From: Armatimonadota bacterium
Lineage (GTDB): Bacteria; Armatimonadota; Fimbriimonadia; Fimbriimonadales; Fimbriimonadaceae
Direction: 5' to 3'
Assembly: GCA_029781035.1 (NCBI GenBank)
Contig: JAKOXK010000058.1
Span: forward strand, 1 to 41,828
DNA length: 41,828 bases
In this document: positions 1-7,704 of the stretch, one piece after another
Layout: every line of letters begins with the position of its first letter
How positions within the stretch are numbered: position 1 is the stretch's first letter
The notes under the pieces: generated by a model
What the model was told of the DNA's origin: nothing
The model's input: the letters and a program-made list of their open reading frames with translations, nothing else
Databases searched by the model: none
Program-made: the position numbers and the translations under genes

Positions 1-789
1 GCGTTCTTCCTCAACCAGATCGTCCGCAATGTCCAGCGAACTCGGTCCAACGACGCCAGATTCGAGATCAGCCCCTACGACTCGAGCTACAAGGTCGCTG
101 ACGCCAATAGTGGGCGCGGAAACAGTCAAGGTTTCCGAGTGAACTACTACAACACGGGCTGGCTCCTTGGACTCTGTTTCGACATTGAACTCAGGGCCAA
201 AACACAGGGCAAGAAGTCGCTCGACGACGTGATGATGGTGTTGTGGAACGAGTGCCGGGACAATAAGCCGGGCTTCCCAGAGGAGGGCATTCGACGAGCC
301 TTGATCAAAGTTGGCGGCGCATCGTTTGGGCCGCTCTATGACACGTGGGTGCTCAAGCCGGGTGAATTGCCGGTCGAGGACCAGCTCAAGAAGGTCGGCG
401 TGTTCATGGGCGACAAAGACGTCGACTTCAGCGACCCTGGGTTTGATGTGGGCCTTTCCAACCGCGGACTCCGCGTGTCGAGTGTCCGTACGGGCGATCT
501 GCGCGAGGGAGATCTGATCACGTCGATCAATGGGACGGCATTGGCAGGGATGTCTCCAGCGCAGACGATCGCCGAGTGGAACAAGGCCACGGCCAATGCG
601 AAGCCAGGAGATCGCCTTGAAGTCAAGTACGACCGTCTCGGCACGGAAGGGACCGCCTTGAGCGCGTTTGTGGCCGGAAAGAAGAAGGTGTTCTCGATCG
701 AGACGATGGGCAATGCCAGCCCTGCCCAAGTCAAGCTTCGGGCGGGATGGTACTGGTCGTCAGCCAAGAAGATCCCGTACACGCCCTAA
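1..789 (+). CDS. M61-family metallopeptidase, C-terminal part with PDZ domain (partial)
   Basis: The reading frame is open from base 1, so the start and the zinc-binding part lie outside the window; 262 residues are visible. The helix YYNTGWLLGLCFDIELR followed by SLDDVMMVLWN is typical of the region after the active site in M61 glycyl aminopeptidase-like enzymes. The last 120 residues look like a PDZ module (NRGLRVSSV, then EGDLITSINGTALAG), which M61 proteins usually carry at the C-terminus. Family knowledge suggests an exported or periplasmic aminopeptidase, but the catalytic HExxH motif cannot be checked here. The stop codon overlaps the stop of the convergent nuclease gene by four bases. 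A GTG at 139 is only an internal codon. Confidence 0.8.
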   Translation, partial: AFFLNQIVRNVQRTRSNDARFEISPYDSSYKVADANSGRGNSQGFRVNYYNTGWLLGLCFDIELRAKTQGKKSLDDVMMVLWNECRDNKPGFPEEGIRRALIKVGGASFGPLYDTWVLKPGELPVEDQLKKVGVFMGDKDVDFSDPGFDVGLSNRGLRVSSVRTGDLREGDLITSINGTALAGMSPAQTIAEWNKATANAKPGDRLEVKYDRLGTEGTALSAFVAGKKKVFSIETMGNASPAQVKLRAGWYWSSAKKIPYTP

Positions 790-1550
790 GCGAGCTCGAA
801 TTCCGGGTGTTTCTGACAGAGGGGCAGGAAGTCGCATTCGGGGCACAAGTCTTTCGGTCGCGGTGCCAAGTTGGCGTAGTCCCGGTCAAGAATCTCCTGC
901 CCGAGGAAGAGGATGTCTCGTCGGAAGTCCTCAGCCTCCGAGTCGCTGAGTGACGCGGTCGCCGAGGCGCCCGACCGAATGGCGATGATCCGCGCTCGGA
1001 CGGGCCGGTCTGGGAACTGGTCGCGCAACAGGATTTGGTAGCAACACATGGCAAGGTCGGTGGCGACATCCTCCGTCCTGACATCCTGTCGGCCCGACTT
1101 GTAGTCCACCACTTCAATGGCACCGTCGTCGTGTTCGTCAACACGGTCTAAGCGGCCGATGAGCACGAAGGGGCCGAGATCCAGTCGCAAGTTCTTCTCG
1201 ACCCAGAGAGTCTTGGCGGTCACAGGCTGTGCCACAACGGCATCGACGTACTTCTCCACGATCGCCTTTCCCTCAGAAAGCGCCTGCATCATTTCGTCTT
1301 GGCTGGAGTAGCCCGCGTCGATCCAGCTTTCCTCAAGCGCGGCCAGCGCCTGCTCCGTCGTCGTGACCCCGGTGTCTCCTTGATCGTGGAACCGCTGCAG
1401 CACGGCGTGCAGGGTCGTACCGAACGAATAGTATGATTTCGACCTCAGGTACCATTTTCCCCTGTCATCGACATATGTCCACTTATATTTGACCGGACAG
1501 GCCAAATATGTCGATATCTTTGACGGGCTCAAGGTAGGCTTTTTTGGCAA
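786..1550 (-). CDS. Stand-alone PD-(D/E)XK nuclease with Fe-S cysteines (Cas4/AddB-like)
   Basis: A 254-residue RecB/Cas4-type nuclease. Visible motifs in order: H48 in FGTTLHAVLQ (motif I), D135 in GRLDRVDE, D149-x-K151 in IEVVDYKSG (the core D-x-K), and the YQ motif at 171-172. C18 plus C236, C239 and C245 (spacing C-x2-C-x5-C near the C-terminus) reproduce the four-cysteine pattern that binds a [4Fe-4S] cluster in AddB, Dna2 and Cas4. It probably cuts DNA from ends, in repair or recombination. No helicase or Cas gene lies beside it. The start is taken as TTG at 1550, preceded by CAGGAG seven bases upstream; it is transcribed divergently from the EEP gene. Family confidence is high, biological role open. 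Confidence 0.85.
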   Translation of the reverse strand: MPKKPTLSPSKISTYLACPVKYKWTYVDDRGKWYLRSKSYYSFGTTLHAVLQRFHDQGDTGVTTTEQALAALEESWIDAGYSSQDEMMQALSEGKAIVEKYVDAVVAQPVTAKTLWVEKNLRLDLGPFVLIGRLDRVDEHDDGAIEVVDYKSGRQDVRTEDVATDLAMCCYQILLRDQFPDRPVRARIIAIRSGASATASLSDSEAEDFRRDILFLGQEILDRDYANLAPRPKDLCPECDFLPLCQKHPEFELA

Positions 1551-1597
1551 ACACGGGCTCCTGCGGAAAAGATTGTGGCCCGTGGAGGGACTGCCGT

Positions 1598-2650
1598 ATG
1601 CGACGACACAGGAAAAAACTCGTAGGGATCGGGCTGGCGGCTTTGGCCGTTGCCTTGTCGCAATGCTCGCCCCAGGTGCACGCGGCTGGTCGCCCTTCCG
1701 GGACGTTCCGGGTGGCCACCTACAACGTTGAATGGTTCAGTGAAGAGGCGAATCCCGCGCGGGTGGCCAACTTGAGGAGTGTCTTGGGCCATGTGGACCC
1801 CGACGTCGTCGCATTCGAGGAGGTTCAGAGCGAAAAGGCACTCCGCCAGATCCTGGACTCCGATTGGGATGTCGGCATGGAAGACGATCCCTCAGACCAA
1901 CAAGAGACGGCGATCGCCGTGCGCAGGCCGTTTGTCCTCGTCAGTGCGCAACCGGTGTTTTCGGGCCCGGCGTTCGAGAAGTCCTTTCCGCACGACCGAG
2001 ACGGACTGCGTTGCGTCGTGCAGTCGCCGGAAGGGGTGCAACTGGTCTTCTACGTTGTTCACCTGAAGAGTCGTCGTGGCGGTCGGCTGGAAACGGATCC
2101 CGAGCGAGAGGCTGCGTGCGGGCTCCTCGCTGCCTATGTACACAGCCATCAGGATGAGAAGGAAGTCATCGTCCTTGGGGACTTCAATGACGCGCCCGAC
2201 GATGCGAGTGCCGAGGCCCTTGAAACGGGCAACTTGTTGGTAGAGGGCGGCCCGATCCCCGATACGAGGAAGTTCCTCGTGAACTTGACGCGCAAGCTAG
2301 CCGACCTCGACTACGTCACGATCGGGATGCACGACCTGTTCCAGGGGCGCGACCTGAGGCCCATCGTTCCGGGAGCCAAGGCCGACAACGATCGGCTCCG
2401 TGGCCTCGACTACTCGTATCCGCGAGACGTCAAGGTGAAGCAGGGGTTCTTCGATCAAATCCTGGTCAGCGACCCATTGTCCGAGCACGCCCAGGTGTAC
2501 GTCTATGGTGGCGCGGACGCCCTGCGAGGGCAACCCGGTCGGACGAGAGTCTCCGGCAACTCAGTCGAATACACGTTCAAGGGCGACCTGGCCAGCGACC
2601 ACTTGCCCGTCTATGCCGACCTGCCCCGACCCGAGAGAGCAGGGCCTTGA
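1598..2650 (+). CDS. Exported endonuclease/exonuclease/phosphatase-family protein
   Basis: A 350-residue protein with an export signal (basic MRRHRKK, hydrophobic core, then a likely signal peptidase site after QVHA). The mature part has the EEP fold motifs in order: VATYNVEWF (Asn43), PDVVAFEEVQ (metal-binding Glu), VVHLKS, VILGDFNDAP (catalytic Asp and Asn) and ASDHLPVYADL (catalytic Asp-His near the C-terminus). Family members cut DNA, RNA, phosphoinositides or sphingomyelin, and the sequence does not decide between them; an extracellular nuclease or phosphodiesterase is most likely. The start at 1598 is chosen because GGAGGG lies eight bases upstream and the signal peptide begins there; the open frame extends back to 1544 but overlaps the divergent nuclease gene. 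Confidence 0.83.
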   Translation: MRRHRKKLVGIGLAALAVALSQCSPQVHAAGRPSGTFRVATYNVEWFSEEANPARVANLRSVLGHVDPDVVAFEEVQSEKALRQILDSDWDVGMEDDPSDQQETAIAVRRPFVLVSAQPVFSGPAFEKSFPHDRDGLRCVVQSPEGVQLVFYVVHLKSRRGGRLETDPEREAACGLLAAYVHSHQDEKEVIVLGDFNDAPDDASAEALETGNLLVEGGPIPDTRKFLVNLTRKLADLDYVTIGMHDLFQGRDLRPIVPGAKADNDRLRGLDYSYPRDVKVKQGFFDQILVSDPLSEHAQVYVYGGADALRGQPGRTRVSGNSVEYTFKGDLASDHLPVYADLPRPERAGP

Positions 2651-2690
2651 CTAGCGGGGAGGTTGGCCTGGATCCGTATCGAAGCGAAGG

Positions 2691-2696
2691 TACGAT
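2691..2696 (+). promoter_or_regulatory. Putative -10 box TACGAT of mqnD (leaderless type)
   Basis: TACGAT ends eight bases before the ATG of mqnD at 2705 and there is no convincing Shine-Dalgarno site. The spacing would place the transcription start at or near the start codon, as seen for several other first genes in this window. Confidence 0.4.
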
Positions 2697-2704
2697 GGTG
2701 CCCG

Positions 2705-3550
2705 ATGCTGATCCGGATCGGTCACTCTCCCGACTCAGACGACGCCTTCATGTTCTACGGACTCGCCAACGGCGCGGTCAAGTCGGAGCACCAGTTTGAA
2801 CACATCCTCCGCGACATCCAGACTCTGAACGAGTGGGCGCGAGAGGGCAAACTGGAGTCCAGTGCCGTCAGTGTCCACGCATTCGCCTACGTCGCAGACA
2901 AGTACGCCCTGCTACGACACGGAGGCTCTTTCGGTGAAGGCTACGGCCCTATGATCGTGGCCAAGGCACCGGTCCCTATCGACGACTTGCGCGACACCGT
3001 CATCGCTGTGCCCGGCAAGTTGACCAGTGCGTTCCTTCAGCTCAATCTGTGGTTTGACGAGACATACGGAGCGGGTGCCAGACCGCGTTATGAGGTCGTA
3101 CCGTTCGATCAGATCATCCCTGCTGTCCTGTCCGGTCGGTATCGGGCCGGACTGATCATCCATGAAGGCCAACTCACCTATAAGGAAGAGGGACTGGTCG
3201 AGGTCGCGAACATGGGTAAGTGGTGGCAGTCCAAGACGGACGGGCTGCCCTTGCCGCTGGGTGTGAACGTTGTACGGAAAGACCTCGGTCCTGACCTTTG
3301 CGCCGAGGTCTCTCGTTGCATGCGGGAGTCGATCGACGCAGGGCTTAAGGAGCGTGCGAAAGCCCTCGACTACGCGTTGCAGTTTGCCCGTGGAATGGAC
3401 AGGCAAACGAGCGACACCTTCGTCGGTATGTACGTGAACGAAAGGACAAGAGACATGGGTGACGACGGGGTCAAGGCGATCCGCATGCTGCTCAGCGAAG
3501 GGGCACGTATCGGCATGGTTCCGAACGTCCAGGTCGAAGTCATCGACTAA
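2705..3550 (+). CDS. mqnD: 1,4-dihydroxy-6-naphthoate synthase (menaquinone, futalosine pathway)
   Basis: A 281-residue protein of the MqnA/MqnD fold. It opens with MLIRIGHSPDSDDAFMFYGL, the MqnD hallmark, followed by LNEWAREG and a serine-containing segment (SSAVSVHAFAYV). MqnD converts cyclic dehypoxanthine futalosine to 1,4-dihydroxy-6-naphthoate, a cytosolic step in the futalosine route to menaquinone. The length matches the family. No other mqn gene is in the window, so the pathway genes are scattered. The start at 2705 is set by the conserved N-terminus; the frame extends to 2663 without a good start site. A hairpin at 3613-3630 probably ends the transcript. Confidence 0.93.
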   Translation: MLIRIGHSPDSDDAFMFYGLANGAVKSEHQFEHILRDIQTLNEWAREGKLESSAVSVHAFAYVADKYALLRHGGSFGEGYGPMIVAKAPVPIDDLRDTVIAVPGKLTSAFLQLNLWFDETYGAGARPRYEVVPFDQIIPAVLSGRYRAGLIIHEGQLTYKEEGLVEVANMGKWWQSKTDGLPLPLGVNVVRKDLGPDLCAEVSRCMRESIDAGLKERAKALDYALQFARGMDRQTSDTFVGMYVNERTRDMGDDGVKAIRMLLSEGARIGMVPNVQVEVID

Positions 3551-3612
3551 GCGTTTCGCGCCCGCTATTGGTGGCCAGAGGCGTGCACTCGTTTCTCCTC
3601 AGTCGCCTCTCT

Positions 3613-3630
3613 GGCCCGTTCTTACGGGCC
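3613..3630 (+). terminator. Hairpin after mqnD
   Basis: Perfect 7-bp stem (GGCCCGT / ACGGGCC) with a TCTT loop, 63 bases after the mqnD stop. A second, imperfect pairing (3573-3583 with 3604-3616) overlaps it. There is no U-run, so termination is plausible rather than certain. Confidence 0.45.
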
Positions 3631-3639
3631 TCCGTCGTG

Positions 3640-3669
3640 TTGACACTTCCTTACGTTTGCAGGCAGAAT
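3640..3669 (+). promoter_or_regulatory. Putative promoter of the FecR-like/cyclase pair
   Basis: TTGACA (3640-3645), an 18-base spacer and CAGAAT (3664-3669), then exactly seven bases to ATG at 3677. The -10 box overlaps the upstream candidate start at 3668, which argues for 3677 as the real start and for a leaderless mRNA. Confidence 0.55.
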
Positions 3670-3676
3670 GGCGGGC

Positions 3677-4321
3677 ATGGTCGGTGCTACTACGGTTCTT
3701 GCGGCGGTGCTCATGTCCCGAGGCACCGTGGAGGCTGCCACTCAGCCCATGACTCTTGGTCTGTGCACTCTGACGTTGCGTAACGGTTGGCTCGTGTGTC
3801 AGGGCACTCGCACCATTTCGACGCCAGGAACAAACGTTCGGTTGATGGTTGGCGACCAGGTCAAAACATCTTCCGATTGGGACGCGTTTAATTGTCAGAC
3901 CGTGGAAGATCCATACGGGCATGCTGAGATCTACAAGTCTTCGACGGTGGTCATGGGCACGAGCGACGCGTCTGAAATCGATTACACACTCGTCTCGGGG
4001 CGGATTATCGTGGAAGAGGGGTTTGCCACGTTCACGGGTTCTTCCAACCTCGTGACACCAAGGAAGCGCAAGGTCACTTGTGCCGGTGTGTCGGCCTCTA
4101 GTCAAGCAGGGACCTTGCGACTCATGGACAACTGCAATCAACCAGTCGGCGTGTTCCAAGTCTCGTTCGACGGAGGACTCGTGACGGTGACAGCCAAAGG
4201 CTCTGCAGTCTCCGTACTCGACGCTGATGGCAACGCGACCACCTTGGCTGCGTGTGAGTCGAAATCCTACACTCCCGCGCCCCAGTTCCGGCACACATTG
4301 CAGGTCTCAGCTACCCACTAG
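3677..4321 (+). CDS. Exported FecR-like protein
   Basis: A 214-residue protein with an N-terminal hydrophobic export signal (MVGATTVLAAVLMSRGTVEAA). The mature part (GWLVCQG, ISTPGTNVRLMVGDQVKTSSD, then beta-rich segments such as SVLDADGNATTLAACES) has the pattern of FecR-type domains: a response element binding a ligand or protein outside the membrane. It sits 20 bases before a CHASE2/cyclase gene. FecR-like proteins encoded beside CHASE2 cyclases or kinases are a known arrangement, so it is inferred to supply the extracytoplasmic signal to the CHASE2 sensor. The start at 3677 is preferred over 3668 because a promoter -10 box overlaps 3668. The FecR assignment rests on motif style and context. 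Confidence 0.62.
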   Translation: MVGATTVLAAVLMSRGTVEAATQPMTLGLCTLTLRNGWLVCQGTRTISTPGTNVRLMVGDQVKTSSDWDAFNCQTVEDPYGHAEIYKSSTVVMGTSDASEIDYTLVSGRIIVEEGFATFTGSSNLVTPRKRKVTCAGVSASSQAGTLRLMDNCNQPVGVFQVSFDGGLVTVTAKGSAVSVLDADGNATTLAACESKSYTPAPQFRHTLQVSATH

Positions 4322-4341
4322 AGTTTCCGAGAGGAGAGCCG

Positions 4342-6096
4342 GTGCCACGGATCACGATCGATTGGGCCAGGCGATTGGTATGGGGATTGCCGATCGTCTT
4401 CGGCGTTGGGTCGGCCGCCTTGTCAAACCTGTGGCGGTCGGAGTCCGATGGGCTGGCCGAATGGGCCGACTCCCTGGAGATCCGGCTCCTCGAGCACCTG
4501 CCGCGTGTCCCGGCTAATCCCAGCATTGTCCTCGTCGTCGTCACGAAGGACAGCGCGAAAAGACTCATGCCCGCCGATGTGGTCGCTCCATTGTCGCGTC
4601 GTGTCTTGGCCGAGACAATCAGGCGTCTCGACGAAGACGGGTGCAGCGTCGTGCTCTCCGATATCGGGATCGATGAGTCGGCACCCAGTAACGTCGAGAT
4701 GTGGGAAGAACTCAGGAAGGTCTCGCGTGCCAAAGTTGTCTTCTCGACTCAACCGGAACCCAATCCCCAATTCGCTGATACGCCAGGTGGCACGGCATAC
4801 AGATTCCCAGGCACGGCCGCGCCTCGAGACCTCTCAAACACCGTCTTTTTCGGTCACCCTCAGACGTTCTCCCCTCAGGGTGTGGCGGTCGGCTTCTGTC
4901 CCCTCATCGAGGACTTTGGCCACGATAAACGGGTCGTCCTTCACGCCGCGACCCTGGCGTCCCTGCTGTACAGGCGACTCAATCCCGGTTCGACCAAGAT
5001 CTCTGACGATGGGGAGACACTCGAAGTTGGCGAGGGTCAATGGCCCATTGGCGGCAATGGGGACATCACGGGGCTCTGGACAGCAAGCCGCAAGGCGTTT
5101 CCCGAGGTTCCGATCGAGGGGGTACTGAGCGGAGACGCCGCGATCCGGAAACTCGTCCGCGACAAGATCGTCGTCATTGGCGACATGCGAAGGACGAACG
5201 ACGTCGTCCAAACCTATGTCTTTGGCCAGGTTCCTGGGCCCGAGTTCATGGCTCAGTGCGTGAACACGATGTTGGCGTCGAACACCCGGCGCCCTCAAGC
5301 TGTGCCCGTCGAAGGGACAGTGGCATGGGCCGCCCTCTTGGCGGCTGCAGCGTCGGCGTTTCTCCTGAGCGGAAAGAGACCGCTCATGATCTTGGGGAGT
5401 GCCGGAACCTTCGTCATTGCGAGCGCCGCGCCGTTCACGGTGGCCGCCCAGGGGAAGCTGATGGAGATCGTCGTCCCTTCGCTGGCCGTCCTCCTGTCAG
5501 TCGTACTGAGCCTTGCTTGTTTGGCTCTGGCTTACGGTCGGATCGATCGGCGCAGGGAGGGCAGCGCGTACGAAGGCGTCGTTCTCTTCATGGACATCCG
5601 TGATTCGACGGGGAAAACTCGGTCTGCAGGTGACAAGGCCTTTCAACGCGAGTACGCCGACTTTATCCGCTGGGCGACAGCGATCGTCACACGCCGTCAT
5701 GGCGAGATCGAACGAACGACCGGCGACGGCTTCATCGCCGTCTTCCACAGTGCGTCCAGCTTGTCCACAGTCAAGAATGCCTTCCACGTCGCGACCGAAC
5801 TGACGCGACCGCACGGTCGCTTCGGCCGACCGAGGGTGGCTCTCGAGTTTGGGGCCTTCTCCGGTGGCTATGTGTCTGAAAGCGGGAGACGGACGTGGAG
5901 TTCGACAGGGGCGACGGTGATTCTGGCCCAGCGCCTCATGTCCGCGTGTGATGAACTCAGCGTGGATTTGGCTATCGGCCCCATGGCTGCCGAACTCCTC
6001 CATACAGACGTAGCCCTCCACTGCGTCGGTGAAGTGCTGCCGAAGGGGTTCGACAGCCCGGTCAAGGTGTATTCGGCGGCGCAGGGCCCTCAGTGA
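4342..6096 (+). CDS. CHASE2 sensor with class III nucleotide cyclase domain
   Basis: A 584-residue membrane protein starting at GTG with GAGGAGAG just upstream. Order: N-terminal membrane helix (about 12-30), extracytoplasmic CHASE2 domain (about 35-315, including VVLSDIGID and DKIVVIGDMRRTNDVVQT), three membrane helices (about 328-400) and a C-terminal class III adenylate/guanylate cyclase domain (about 412-580). Metal-binding aspartates are present: D418 in LFMDIRDST and D462 in TTGDGFIAVF. Two active-site positions differ from the usual enzymes: the nucleotide-base lysine is R458, and the transition-state asparagine is I527 (GATVILAQRL), although R531 is kept. It may be weakly active, altered in substrate or a non-cyclising receptor. 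It is coupled to the FecR-like gene upstream. Confidence 0.85.
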   Translation: MPRITIDWARRLVWGLPIVFGVGSAALSNLWRSESDGLAEWADSLEIRLLEHLPRVPANPSIVLVVVTKDSAKRLMPADVVAPLSRRVLAETIRRLDEDGCSVVLSDIGIDESAPSNVEMWEELRKVSRAKVVFSTQPEPNPQFADTPGGTAYRFPGTAAPRDLSNTVFFGHPQTFSPQGVAVGFCPLIEDFGHDKRVVLHAATLASLLYRRLNPGSTKISDDGETLEVGEGQWPIGGNGDITGLWTASRKAFPEVPIEGVLSGDAAIRKLVRDKIVVIGDMRRTNDVVQTYVFGQVPGPEFMAQCVNTMLASNTRRPQAVPVEGTVAWAALLAAAASAFLLSGKRPLMILGSAGTFVIASAAPFTVAAQGKLMEIVVPSLAVLLSVVLSLACLALAYGRIDRRREGSAYEGVVLFMDIRDSTGKTRSAGDKAFQREYADFIRWATAIVTRRHGEIERTTGDGFIAVFHSASSLSTVKNAFHVATELTRPHGRFGRPRVALEFGAFSGGYVSESGRRTWSSTGATVILAQRLMSACDELSVDLAIGPMAAELLHTDVALHCVGEVLPKGFDSPVKVYSAAQGPQ

Positions 6097-6114
6097 GGCT
6101 GCGAAGTCCCCGGT

Positions 6115-7704
6115 TCACTCCCCAGCTCGGCGAGTGAAGGTCACGTGGCCCACTGTCCAACCAAGGCGGTTCTCCAAGAGAAAGGAGCCGCCGAGCGAAC
6201 GAGCCAAGCCAACAATGATCTGGAGCCCCAGTCGACCTGAGGCCATATCGAAGCCGACTGGCAGTGCGTCACCGTTGTTGCTCACCCAGAGATGGATCTG
6301 GTCCTCGTTCTCCTCGATCGTCACGTGCACCTCCCCGTTGTCCGTCACCTGGAACCCATGGCTGACCGCGTTCTGAATCAGCTCGTTCAGGATCAAGGCG
6401 ACTTGAGTCGCTTGCAGCGTCGTCAACAACACCTGGTCCCCGCGGACCGCAAAGACGATCCTTTTCTCCGGAGAGAGAAAGGACTGCTGTTGGTGCTGGA
6501 TCAGGGTTTCGGAGAGCGACTTGAGGTCGATATGGTCGAGGTCTTCGCGACTCAACAGATCGTGCACTGCTGCGATCGCTTCGATCCGGCTCAGGGTGTC
6601 CGTCAGAGCTTCGTGCAGGGTTTTGGCCGTGCCTTGACGCATCTGAAGCCGGAGCAGCGAGGCCACTTGTTGAAGGTTGTTCTTGACGCGGTGGTGCATC
6701 TCCTGTAGCAGCGTGTCCTTGACTTGGGACTTCGCGTGTTCGATCGCCACAGCTGCCTGCTTGGCGAGAGTCTCCAGCGTAGCGACCTCGTCAGGTGGGA
6801 ACTGTCGGACTTCGCCCGTATAGCAGCTCATGACGCCGACGGCTCGGTTGTACAGCTGCAGCGGTACGCAGACCATGCTCCGCTGACCCTGTTCGACGGC
6901 GAGGTCGTGGCCGAGGAAGTCGTCGTAGTTCTGAACGTCTTCGATGATCATTGGCCGTTGCATCTGGATGACTTTGCCGGCGATGGATTCACCCAGCTTG
7001 ATCACCGGACGTCTGGCATAGGCACGGTGGGCCGAGTAGGCTGCCCTCAAGATGAGTTGCTCTCCCTTCTCGTCGAGGAGACGGAGGCTGACGACCCGGT
7101 AGTTGAACCGGCGTGCGGTGATGTTCACGAGGTGCTGGAGGATCTCCTCCAAGTACGGTGTCCCACTCAGAGTGTCGGTGACTTCCGCCAGCAGGCCGAG
7201 CCGGTTGACGTGCGAGCCAGCTTCGAAAGCCCCCCGAAAGATTCGGAGCGCGGTGCCGAGGGCTCGACCCGCATCCACCAAGGTGACACGCGTCGCTTCG
7301 TCCAGAACGGTCGGTTGCATCCACTCGTTGCAGAGCACGCCAAGGGTCTCACTGGAATCCGCGATCGGGACAAAGGCACCGGCTTCTGCGTCGGGTGCTT
7401 CGACCCCGGGCCAGCGGGCAAAGTCCGGATGGTCTTTCAGGCCCGAGCTGGCGAAAAAAGGCTCGCCGGATTCCGCGACCTGGCCCGCAATGCCGACCCC
7501 CCTGCCGACCCGGATCCGGTCCACGAGTTCGAGCAGTTCAGTCGAAGCCTTCATCACCAAGCCGCCAGTCGGTGCCACCAACAAAATGTCGCACGAGTCT
7601 GAGCCCATGGCGGCCCGGATCGCTTGTGCGGCAGCCTGCAGAGCGATCTCCTCTCCCTGGGCGTGAGCAAACGCCTCGGTGATCGATCCCTGATCGAGCG
7701 TCAT
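6115..7704 (-). CDS. GAF-GAF-HisKA_2 sensor histidine kinase (PdtaS-like)
   Basis: A 529-residue soluble kinase. Two GAF domains (about 15-160 and 175-325) precede a HisKA_2 dimerisation domain with EMHHRVKNNLQ (phospho-acceptor probably H338) and a HATPase domain with LNELIQNAVSHGF (N-box) and SGRLGLQIIVGLA. No membrane segment is visible, so it likely senses a cytosolic small molecule, redox state or gas. HisKA_2/HWE kinases such as PdtaS commonly phosphorylate ANTAR-type antitermination regulators; no such regulator is in the window. The ATG overlaps the TGA of the M16 peptidase gene upstream (ATGA), so the two are translationally coupled. The gene ends 19 bases from the convergent cyclase gene. 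Confidence 0.88.
   Translation of the reverse strand: MTLDQGSITEAFAHAQGEEIALQAAAQAIRAAMGSDSCDILLVAPTGGLVMKASTELLELVDRIRVGRGVGIAGQVAESGEPFFASSGLKDHPDFARWPGVEAPDAEAGAFVPIADSSETLGVLCNEWMQPTVLDEATRVTLVDAGRALGTALRIFRGAFEAGSHVNRLGLLAEVTDTLSGTPYLEEILQHLVNITARRFNYRVVSLRLLDEKGEQLILRAAYSAHRAYARRPVIKLGESIAGKVIQMQRPMIIEDVQNYDDFLGHDLAVEQGQRSMVCVPLQLYNRAVGVMSCYTGEVRQFPPDEVATLETLAKQAAVAIEHAKSQVKDTLLQEMHHRVKNNLQQVASLLRLQMRQGTAKTLHEALTDTLSRIEAIAAVHDLLSREDLDHIDLKSLSETLIQHQQQSFLSPEKRIVFAVRGDQVLLTTLQATQVALILNELIQNAVSHGFQVTDNGEVHVTIEENEDQIHLWVSNNGDALPVGFDMASGRLGLQIIVGLARSLGGSFLLENRLGWTVGHVTFTRRAGE

Noticed and set aside
3573-3616. Longer imperfect inverted repeat after mqnD
   Set aside because: The arms differ by two bases in length and compete with the perfect hairpin at 3613-3630, which is the simpler explanation.
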